In this document: positions 37,596 through 44,943 of the stretch, in pieces
Numbering within the stretch: the first letter of the stretch is position 1
How the letters are laid out: every line of letters begins with the position of its first letter
Assembly (NCBI RefSeq): GCF_016756595.1
Contig: NZ_AP023257.1
Span: 3,178,001 to 3,242,000, forward strand
Direction of reading: 5' to 3'
DNA: 64,000 nt
DNA from: Mesorhizobium sp. L-2-11
GTDB lineage: Bacteria > Pseudomonadota > Alphaproteobacteria > Rhizobiales > Rhizobiaceae
Translations under genes and position numbers: made by a program
The notes under the pieces: model-generated
What the model saw: only the letters and a program-made list of their open reading frames with translations
The model's database searches: none
What the model was told of the DNA's origin: nothing

Positions 37596-37727
37596 TGGAA
37601 ATACGCCTTCCGGGATTCCAAGCAGACTTCGCTCGCCCGCTTCGTCTGCTCAGGTTTTTTGTATTGCCGCAGGTTCTCGTCGCAAAACCGCGAGGCACTT
37701 TTGCGGAACCTGCTGGTCGAGACAAGG

Positions 37728-37747
37728 ATATAAAGAAATCTTTATAT
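37728..37747. promoter_or_regulatory. Palindromic operator candidate upstream of bmt
   Basis: Perfect inverted repeat: arms ATATAAAGA and TCTTTATAT separated by AA. Matches 24552-24573 in all nine arm positions. Its position, between the XRE gene stop and bmt, fits a repressor site near the bmt promoter. Whether the XRE protein or another regulator binds it is unknown. Confidence 0.65.
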
Positions 37748-37777
37748 GGCGTCAATGTCGGCGCGGTAAACAGGCCG

Positions 37778-38620
37778 TCAAAATCGCATTTCCGCCAGCC
37801 TTTGGATGAAGCTGGCTGCTTCGTGCGCATTGATATCGGCGGCGCGGATCAGGTTGTCGAAATGGCTGGTCAGCGTGCGGACCGGCTGCGTCGCGTTCAG
37901 CACCAGATACATGTCGCCGACATAGATAGCGGCGCGATACGGCCCAAAGATGGTGTAGGGGATCGAGTAGCGCATCCGCCCGTCATAGAGAAACAGGCGG
38001 AAGGTGGGATAAAGGTCGTCGAGCAGCGTCGCCATGTGAAGAAGCTGCTGGTGGCGGTCGGCCTCAGGGAAACGGTCCCAGATGCCCAGTCCGCGCGCAA
38101 AGATCTCCAGCGTGTGGCGCGGCATGCAGACTTCCATGTCGGTTTCGGGCCGCCGGTTGTAGTCGATGCGGTACTGCGTCTCACCGGCCTGGGCCTCACG
38201 GCTCTTGTTGGCGATACCGGCCTCGTAATCGATGAGCGCGTCAGTGCGCAAAAGATCGGGAATGCCGGCCGGCACGTAGCGGATTTTCGTGCCCGCGGCC
38301 TCGGCATGCCATTTGGCCAGCAGCGTGCGGTCGAAGCCGTCGGCCGCTTCCTCGATCTCCAGGCTCTCCCGGATTTCACCGGTGACGCCTTCGTCCTGGC
38401 TGAGGCCGAGCAGCCAGTCGAGCGACACTTTGAATTCGGCGGCGATGTTGAGCAGCGTTTCGGCGCGGGGAAGGCGTGTCGAGGCGCCGGACAGCAACTG
38501 CGAAAGCGCCGAGCGGTCGATGCCTACCGCAGTCGCGAAAGCGGACTGGTTCAGATCGGACCGTGTCAGGAGCATTTTCAGGCGCTCGCGAAAGACCGTC
38601 GACAGGTCGCGTTTATCCAT
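37778..38620 (-). CDS. XRE-family transcriptional regulator with C-terminal sensor region
   Basis: 280 residues. N-terminal HTH_3 domain (NQSAFATAVGIDRSALSQLL near 25-44) followed by about 200 residues without a recognised domain, aromatic-rich, that may sense a metabolite. Start at ATG 38620 with GGA nine bases upstream; the 38668 start adds 16 polar residues. It lies directly upstream of bmt on the same strand, with 182 bp between them, so it may regulate bmt or itself. The family resembles larger metabolite-sensing XRE regulators. Confidence 0.83.
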   Translation of the reverse strand: MDKRDLSTVFRERLKMLLTRSDLNQSAFATAVGIDRSALSQLLSGASTRLPRAETLLNIAAEFKVSLDWLLGLSQDEGVTGEIRESLEIEEAADGFDRTLLAKWHAEAAGTKIRYVPAGIPDLLRTDALIDYEAGIANKSREAQAGETQYRIDYNRRPETDMEVCMPRHTLEIFARGLGIWDRFPEADRHQQLLHMATLLDDLYPTFRLFLYDGRMRYSIPYTIFGPYRAAIYVGDMYLVLNATQPVRTLTSHFDNLIRAADINAHEAASFIQRLAEMRF

Positions 38621-38848
38621 ATCGTCATTCCGGTCATTAGGAGGAAAAGAATCCGCCGAACCCGCCAACGTGCCACTTTAGGCGTAAATGAATCCTTCAG
38701 TTTGTTGACAACATATAACATCTGCGGCCGAAAATGCGCAATCGCAACATTTTGTGCGCTTTGTCGCGTTGCAGCATCACAACGCTCCTGACACAATGCT
38801 GTCAGGAATCAAAACGGTTCCGGCGACTGGAAGGGCACTGGTCGATCG

Positions 38849-39859
38849 ATGACAAGCAGGAATAACAGACGGCACAATGCACCGGCCATCGAATGGCCGA
38901 CCGTGTTCCTGGCGTTTTTTTGTTACGCCACCTGGCTCGCAGCTGGCCTGTTCCTGTGGCCGTCCTATCCGCTGCTGACGCTCGTCGTTCTGGCGTTGAT
39001 GGCGGCGCTGCAATCCTCGCTGGCGCACGAAGTCCTGCACGGCCATCCGACCCGCAATGCGCAGCTCAACGAAGCTTTCGTCTTCCTGCCGATTGGTCTG
39101 GTCTGGCCGTTCCGGCGGTTCAAGACCATTCATCTGCGCCATCATGCCGACGAACGGCTGACCGATCCGCTTGACGATCCTGAAAGCTATTACAAGGCGC
39201 TGTGGCAGCATGACGAATTGCCGCCGGCGATGAAGTTCCTGCTGAAGATCAACAACACCATGATCGGCCGGCTCATTCTCGGCCCGTGGCTGTCATGCAT
39301 CGGCTTCTTCATCGACGATGCCAGGCAGGTGCTCGCCGGCGACAAGGTGATCCGCAAGGCATGGCTGCTGCACGCCATCGGCCTCGCCGTGGTGCTGCCG
39401 GTCGTGCAGTTCGGCTTCGGCATGCCGCTATGGCTCTACGTCCTGGTGCCGGTGTGGCTCGGCCAGTCGCTGATCTCGATCCGCACCTTCGCCGAGCATC
39501 AATGGTCGGAGCATCCGGAAGGCCGCACGGTGATCGTCGAGCGTTCGCCGCTGTCCTTCCTGTTCCTCAACAACAATCTGCATTTCGTCCATCACAAGAG
39601 CCCGACGGTGGCCTGGTACCGGCTGCCGAAGCTGTTTGCCGAGCGCCGTGACGAGTGGCTGCGGATGAACAATGGCTACGCCTATCCGAACTATTTCGCG
39701 CTGCTTAGGGCATATGCGTTCAAGGCCAAGGAGCCGATCGTCCACCCGGTGCTGCGGCGCACGCCGGAACCGGGCCGGGCGTTCAAGCCGCGCGTCAGGG
39801 CGCGCAGCCTCAATGGGCTTGGCAGCGCGCCGGTGCCGGCCGAGCCGCCAAAAGAATGA
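38849..39859 (+). CDS. Membrane fatty acid desaturase-family protein (copy 2)
   Basis: 336 residues. Three di-iron His boxes: HEVLHGH near 55, HLRHHADE near 96 and HFVHHKSP near 248. About four membrane helices. The last 40 residues are basic and Pro-rich. Homologues sit next to PhnD-like or betaine genes in rhizobia, but the substrate is unknown; hydroxylation of an acyl or amine substrate are both possible. It diverges from the XRE gene. Its stop overlaps an in-frame ATG of the next open frame, although a later start is preferred for that gene. Confidence 0.85.
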   Translation: MTSRNNRRHNAPAIEWPTVFLAFFCYATWLAAGLFLWPSYPLLTLVVLALMAALQSSLAHEVLHGHPTRNAQLNEAFVFLPIGLVWPFRRFKTIHLRHHADERLTDPLDDPESYYKALWQHDELPPAMKFLLKINNTMIGRLILGPWLSCIGFFIDDARQVLAGDKVIRKAWLLHAIGLAVVLPVVQFGFGMPLWLYVLVPVWLGQSLISIRTFAEHQWSEHPEGRTVIVERSPLSFLFLNNNLHFVHHKSPTVAWYRLPKLFAERRDEWLRMNNGYAYPNYFALLRAYAFKAKEPIVHPVLRRTPEPGRAFKPRVRARSLNGLGSAPVPAEPPKE

Positions 39860-39945
39860 TTTTTGCAAACGGTGCAAGCGCCGCCGCTCAGGCGCCCGGC
39901 GTTCATGATCTTGTCAATCTCAATGCACAACGGTCAAATCCCGGC

Positions 39946-40746
39946 ATGAGCGATTTCATTGCTGGCTTGCCGATGTATGACTGGCCTGAAACACGGAGTG
40001 AGGTCGATGCCCAATGGGCACGGCTGCGTGATGCCTTCCGGCAAAAAGGCATCGACGCCCCGCAGACCATCGCTCGCGTCAATGCCGATTTGCGGCCTGT
40101 CGAGGGCGGCATCCGCGACGCCACGGGAAAGCTCATCGCGCCCGATCCGGCGACGCTGCCGCCGGACGAATTGGATTTTTTCGGCCTCTGGCTGCATCCG
40201 GCGCTGCTGCTCGCTCAGACCTGCTGGGGTCCGATGGAACTCGGCCTGGCGACGCATGTTCAACTGATCGGCCAGCCGCGCTACGACGCGTTCGAGGGCG
40301 GGCAGGGTGAGCTCTATTCGAGCGCGCTCGTGATGCGTGCAGGTGAAGCGCCAACGGTTGGCTCACCGTCCGACGGCAGCCCGCTCATTCCGCTCGATGT
40401 CATGCGTGGCAAGCATTTTACCTTCAACAGCCTCGATTCCATGTCGGGCATTATCGCGCTGACGCGTGACCTGGAGGCGCTGGGCGAAAGCCTGGACATC
40501 TTCTCCGAGCGCAGCGAAAGCGGTGGCCACCGCGCCTCGATCATCGCTATTGCCGAGGGCAAGGCCGATGTCGCGGCCATCGACTGCCAGAGCTGGGCCA
40601 AGGCGCGGCGCTTCGAGCCGGCAGCGGAAGCGGTCACGGTCGTCGGCTGGACAAGGCGGCGCAAGGGCCTGCCGTTCATCACCGCCAGAACGACACCGGA
40701 AAAGATCGTGGTGGCGTTGCGCGAGGCTGTCGCGGCACTTGCATAA
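39946..40746 (+). CDS. PhnD-like substrate-binding-fold protein without transporter partners
   Basis: 266 residues, PF12974-like phosphonate-binding fold: GQPRYDAFEGGQGELYSSAL near 107, LDVMRGKHFTFNSLDSMSG near 150, AAIDCQSWAKARRF near 217. No signal peptide with this start, so it may be cytoplasmic. An alternative ATG at 39856 overlaps the desaturase stop (ATGA) but still gives no good signal sequence. No ABC permease or ATPase lies nearby. It could be a sensor or a remnant of a transporter. It converges with the DddP-like gene, 6 bp away. Confidence 0.72.
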   Translation: MSDFIAGLPMYDWPETRSEVDAQWARLRDAFRQKGIDAPQTIARVNADLRPVEGGIRDATGKLIAPDPATLPPDELDFFGLWLHPALLLAQTCWGPMELGLATHVQLIGQPRYDAFEGGQGELYSSALVMRAGEAPTVGSPSDGSPLIPLDVMRGKHFTFNSLDSMSGIIALTRDLEALGESLDIFSERSESGGHRASIIAIAEGKADVAAIDCQSWAKARRFEPAAEAVTVVGWTRRRKGLPFITARTTPEKIVVALREAVAALA

Positions 40747-40752
40747 AACCAA

Positions 40753-42120
40753 TCAGCCGCCGAGCAGCCGCTCGTCGAGCCGATAGGTCGAAAGCTGCTT
40801 GTTGCCGGTTTCGGTGATCAGGATCTGCTCCTCGATCTTGACGCCCTCGCGTCCGCCAAGCCGGCCGATATAGCTCTCGACGCAAAGCACCATGCCTGAC
40901 ACAAGCACGCCGTCGGGCGTGTCTTCGGTCCAGTCGATCGCATGCGGCAGCGTCGGGTATTCGTCGGCCAGGCCGACGCCGTGATAGAGCACGCCGTAAC
41001 GCGTCGGGAAACAATCCCCGGGCGGCACCGCCGAGCGTTCGACAAGATCGCGGAATGATATGCCCGGCCGCATCAGGCTGATATTGTGGGCGATCTGGTC
41101 GGCGGCGATGCGAAACAGCTCGCGTTGCTCGTTGGTCGGCTCGATGTCGCCGCAGAGCCAGGTGCGCGACAGGTCGGCGCAAAAACCGTAAGGGCCGATC
41201 AAATCGGTATCGAAAGCGACGAGATCGCCGGCTGCGATCGTTCGCGACGAGCATTCCTGGAACCAGGGATTGGTGCGCGGGCCTGACGTCAAGAGCCGGG
41301 TTTCGACCCATTCGCCGCCACGCGCGATGTTGCCGCGGTGGAGTTCGGCCCACAATTCGTTTTCGGAAATTCCTGGCCTCAATGCTGCTTCCATTTCGCC
41401 CATCGCCGCCTCGCAGGCGACGATCGACCGGCGCATGGCCAGGATTTCGTCGGGCGATTTGATCAGGCGTGCGTTTTCCATCAGCGCTTCGCCATTGCCG
41501 ATTGAGATGCCGAGGCGGGCGAGCTCTTCGACGCCCTCGGGATTGATGCGATCGACGGCGATGCGGCTGTTGCCGCCGCCATGCTGCTTGACCAGATCGG
41601 CGATCCCGGCGGCCCAGCGGCGGACTTTTTGCTCGGTCAGTTCGCCGCTGTAGAGATATATCCACGACACTGCCGGCCGCACCTCGTCGACGACGCCGGA
41701 GTGGTCGGAAAGGTGCTCGCAGGAAAAATAGTCGAACAGCACCACCGGACCTTCGGTGGCAACGAAACAGTGTCTCGTCGGATTGTGCGCGACCCAGAGC
41801 TGCATATTGGTCGAGTCGGTCGCATAGCGGATGTTGATCGGATCGTAGAGCAGGGCTCCCGCATATTCGTGGCGCCTCAGCTCGGCGCGGATGCGGTCGA
41901 GCCGGTATTGGCGCATGGCGGGCAGGTCGGGAGCAGCAATGCCGGCGGCGTGCCACTCGGCTTCCGCCAGTGCGCCGTAACCAAGCACATGCTGGTTGAG
42001 CTCAGCGGCCTTCTGCCGCGACTTCAGGCGCAACGCCTCGATCGAGCCTGCTTCGTCCGGCTCGAACGGCATGATCCTGCGGTGACGACCGAACCGTCGC
42101 TCGACGCTCGGTTCGCTCAT
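40753..42120 (-). CDS. DddP-like M24-family enzyme (candidate DMSP or betaine lyase)
   Basis: 455 residues of the creatinase/aminopeptidase-P fold. It resembles the DMSP lyase DddP more than peptidases: INIRYATDSTNMQLW at 95-109 and ETRLLTSGPRTNPWFQE at 273-289 match remembered DddP segments almost exactly. The iron ligands are kept (Asp304, Asp306, Asp316, His380, Glu415, Glu430), and Asp386 in HGVGLADEY sits at the catalytic Asp position. DddP cleaves dimethylsulfoniopropionate to DMS and acrylate. Here it follows the dehydrogenase and mttB-like 2 genes in one transcript, so the substrate may be a quaternary amine. Terrestrial function is unproven. Confidence 0.8.
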   Translation of the reverse strand: MSEPSVERRFGRHRRIMPFEPDEAGSIEALRLKSRQKAAELNQHVLGYGALAEAEWHAAGIAAPDLPAMRQYRLDRIRAELRRHEYAGALLYDPINIRYATDSTNMQLWVAHNPTRHCFVATEGPVVLFDYFSCEHLSDHSGVVDEVRPAVSWIYLYSGELTEQKVRRWAAGIADLVKQHGGGNSRIAVDRINPEGVEELARLGISIGNGEALMENARLIKSPDEILAMRRSIVACEAAMGEMEAALRPGISENELWAELHRGNIARGGEWVETRLLTSGPRTNPWFQECSSRTIAAGDLVAFDTDLIGPYGFCADLSRTWLCGDIEPTNEQRELFRIAADQIAHNISLMRPGISFRDLVERSAVPPGDCFPTRYGVLYHGVGLADEYPTLPHAIDWTEDTPDGVLVSGMVLCVESYIGRLGGREGVKIEEQILITETGNKQLSTYRLDERLLGG

Positions 42121-42190
42121 TTTCCTATCCTCCCGATATCAATCGACCGCGCGGGTCAGGCCCGAGGGCGGGCCTTTGGGTCCAATGCTT

Positions 42191-44776
42191 TCAGGCTCGC
42201 ATCTTCTCGCCGCTCGGGTCGAAAGGCGGCTCGACATTGATGCGGGCCGGTCGTCGGCTTCCAAGGATTTCGATCTCGAACAGTCCGGCGCTCTCGTCGC
42301 CGGCCAAGGCCGCCGGCACATAGCCTTGCGCCATCGATTTCCTGATATAATGGGCATAGCCGCCGGAGGTGACCCAGCCGACCACGCGCCAGTCGCCGTC
42401 GACGATGCCGCGCACGGCCGAAGCGCCTTCCGCGGCCCTGGAGCCACGCACTTGCTTGCCGTCCGTGTCGAAACGCTGCGCGCCATAGCCATGCGGCTTT
42501 TCCACCGTGCCAAAATCCTTGCCGCCGACCTTGGCCCAGATCGGTTCGTCGCCCATCACGTCGGCATCCGCGGCATCGACGATGAAGGAGACACGGCGCA
42601 GTTTTGGCCCTTCCGCCTGCTCCCTGGCCGCCGCTTCGCGGCCGATGAAGTCGTTCTTCTCCAGCTTGACGAAGCGGTCCATCGCGCCTTCGAACGGCCC
42701 GTAGATCGGGCGCAGTTCGCGGAACCAGGTCGGAAAGTTCTTTTCCAGGCGCATCGAGAGCAGGGCGCGCATGCCGAAATCGACCAGGCCGAACTCTTCG
42801 CCGGCATCCTTGATCGCCTTGTAGACGAGGCGCTGGTAGGCCGGCGCCATCCAGATCTCGTAACCGAGGTCACCGGTATAGGTAATGCGATTGACCATGC
42901 AGGGCGCGCCGCCGACCGCCATCTCGCGAAAGTCCATGAAGCGGAAGGCCTCGGTCGAGATGTCGACGTCGACCAGTTTCTGCAGCAGGTCGCGCGATTT
43001 CGGCCCGGCGATCGAGAGGCCGACCAGCGTCTGGTCGAAGCGGTGAATGCGGACCTGTGGCGCCCTTGGGCCCTCTTTCGGCAGGTGCTTCTCGAACCAG
43101 CGCATATGATACTTCTGCGCCGCCGACGAACTCCAGATCATGAAGCGCTCTTCGCCCGCCTTGGCGATCGTGAAATCGCCGATCAGCCTCCCAAAGTCGT
43201 TCAGCATCGGGGTCAGCACGATGCGGCCGGTCTTCGGCATGCGGTTGGTCATCAGCCGGTTGAGGAAATCTTCCGATCCCGGCCCTGAAACTTCGTATTT
43301 GGCGAAGTTGGCGATCTCGGTGACGCCGACCTTCTCGCGGGTGGCGCGCACCTCCTCGCCGATCGGTCCGAAATCGTTGGAGCGATGGAACGAAACGATG
43401 TCCTTCGGCTCGGTGCCTTTCGGCGCGAACCAGAGCGGGGTTTCAAGGCCCCAGCTATCGCCCATGACGGCGTTGTTGGCCAGCATCGTGTCGTAAAGCG
43501 GCGTCGTTTGCGCCGGGCGTGCCGCCGGCAGTTCCTCGTTGGGAAAGCGGATGGAAAAGCGGCGCGAATAATTTTCGCGCACCTTGGCATTGGTGTAGCG
43601 CAGCGTCGCCCATTCGCCGAAGCGCGCCACGTCCATGCCCCAGACGTCGAAGCCGGGGTCGCCATGGACCATCCAGTTCGACAGCGCCAACCCCACGCCG
43701 CCGCCCTGCGAGAAACCGGCCATGACAGCGCAGGCGCACCAGAAATTGGTCAGGCCCTGCACCGGGCCGACGAGCGGGTTGCCGTCGAGCGCGAAGGTGA
43801 AGGGACCGTTGATGATCTGCTTGATGCCGGCCTTCTCGATGCCGGGAAAATGCTTGAAGCCGATTTCGAGCGACGGTGCGATGCGGTCGATGTCGGGCTG
43901 TAGCAGCTCATGGCCGAAGTCCCACGGCGTGTTGAGTGGGGACCACGGCTTGCAGGCTTTTTCATAAGTGCCGAGCAGGATGCCATTGCGTTCCTGGCGG
44001 GTGTAGATCTCGCCCTTGAAGTCCAAGACGCCGATCATCTCGCGGCCGGTCGACTTGTTGAATTCCTCGACCTCAGGCATCGGCTCGGTCAACAGGTACA
44101 TGTGCTCCATGGCCAGCAGCGGCAGCTCGACCCCGACCATGCGGCCGATCTCGCGCGCCCACAGGCCGCCGCAGTTGACGACATGCTCGGCCTTGACCGT
44201 GCCTTGCTCGGTAACGACATTCCAGGTGCCGTCGACCTCCTGCGTCAGCTCGACGACGCGGTTGCGCAGGACGATTTCGGCGCCGAGCTTCCTGGCGGCC
44301 TTGGCATAGGCGTGGGTGGTGCCGGAAGGATCGAGATGGCCTTCGACCGGGTCCCACATGGCGCCGACGAAATTGGTTTCGTCCATCAGCGGGAACATCG
44401 CCTTGGCCTCTGACGGCGTGATCAGCTCGGTGTCCATGCCGAGATAGCGGCCCTTGGCGTGGGCAAGGCGCAGAAAATCCATGCGCTCGGGCGTGTCGGC
44501 CATCATCACGCCACCGGTCAGGTGCAGCGAGCAGGACTGGCCGGAAAGCTCTTCGATCTCCCTGTAGAGTTGCACCGTATAGGCCTGCAGCTTGGCGACA
44601 TTGGGATCGCCATTGAGCGTGTGGAAGCCGCCCGCCGCATGCCAGGACGAACCGGAGGTGAGCTCCGAACGCTCGATCAGCATGATGTCGGTCCAGCCGG
44701 CCTTGGCCAGATGGTAAAGCACCGAGCAGCCGACGACACCGCCGCCGATGACAACCGCTTTTGCATGAGATTTCAT
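42191..44776 (-). CDS. Dimethylglycine/sarcosine dehydrogenase-type flavoprotein with GcvT domain
   Basis: 861 residues. FAD site AVVIGGGVVGCSVLYHLAKA at 7-26 and His46 in SSWHAAGG, the covalent-FAD histidine of dimethylglycine and sarcosine dehydrogenases. C-terminal half (about 440-850) is a GcvT-type THF-binding fold. It would remove methyl groups from dimethylglycine-like amines, yielding methylene-THF. It lies 167 bp after mttB-like 2 and 70 bp before the DddP-like gene, all on one strand, which suggests stepwise demethylation of one betaine. Better match to the classical family than the paralogue at 13143. Confidence 0.9.
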   Translation of the reverse strand: MKSHAKAVVIGGGVVGCSVLYHLAKAGWTDIMLIERSELTSGSSWHAAGGFHTLNGDPNVAKLQAYTVQLYREIEELSGQSCSLHLTGGVMMADTPERMDFLRLAHAKGRYLGMDTELITPSEAKAMFPLMDETNFVGAMWDPVEGHLDPSGTTHAYAKAARKLGAEIVLRNRVVELTQEVDGTWNVVTEQGTVKAEHVVNCGGLWAREIGRMVGVELPLLAMEHMYLLTEPMPEVEEFNKSTGREMIGVLDFKGEIYTRQERNGILLGTYEKACKPWSPLNTPWDFGHELLQPDIDRIAPSLEIGFKHFPGIEKAGIKQIINGPFTFALDGNPLVGPVQGLTNFWCACAVMAGFSQGGGVGLALSNWMVHGDPGFDVWGMDVARFGEWATLRYTNAKVRENYSRRFSIRFPNEELPAARPAQTTPLYDTMLANNAVMGDSWGLETPLWFAPKGTEPKDIVSFHRSNDFGPIGEEVRATREKVGVTEIANFAKYEVSGPGSEDFLNRLMTNRMPKTGRIVLTPMLNDFGRLIGDFTIAKAGEERFMIWSSSAAQKYHMRWFEKHLPKEGPRAPQVRIHRFDQTLVGLSIAGPKSRDLLQKLVDVDISTEAFRFMDFREMAVGGAPCMVNRITYTGDLGYEIWMAPAYQRLVYKAIKDAGEEFGLVDFGMRALLSMRLEKNFPTWFRELRPIYGPFEGAMDRFVKLEKNDFIGREAAAREQAEGPKLRRVSFIVDAADADVMGDEPIWAKVGGKDFGTVEKPHGYGAQRFDTDGKQVRGSRAAEGASAVRGIVDGDWRVVGWVTSGGYAHYIRKSMAQGYVPAALAGDESAGLFEIEILGSRRPARINVEPPFDPSGEKMRA

Positions 44777-44870
44777 GAAGATAGTTCCGTTTTTGAAGAG
44801 ATTGAATCGAGTGAGCGGGGCGTGAAGACAAAGCGAGGAAGGGCGCCGGCTGGAATAGTCTCGCGCCTTT

Positions 44871-44930
44871 CCTCTACCCCGTCGATCGGGGAGAGGTGTC
44901 GAGCGAAGCTCGACGGAGTGGGGGTCGACT
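44871..44930. repeat. Composite palindromic repeat between mttB-like 2 and the dehydrogenase gene
   Basis: Two adjacent hairpins: CCTCTACCCC-GTCGAT-CGGGGAGAGG-like, then GTCGAGC-GAA-GCTCGAC, followed by GGAGTGGGGG. This is a common Rhizobiales intergenic motif. It is inside the likely operon and may reduce or stabilise the downstream message. Confidence 0.65.
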
Positions 44931-44943
44931 GTTCATCAAACGA

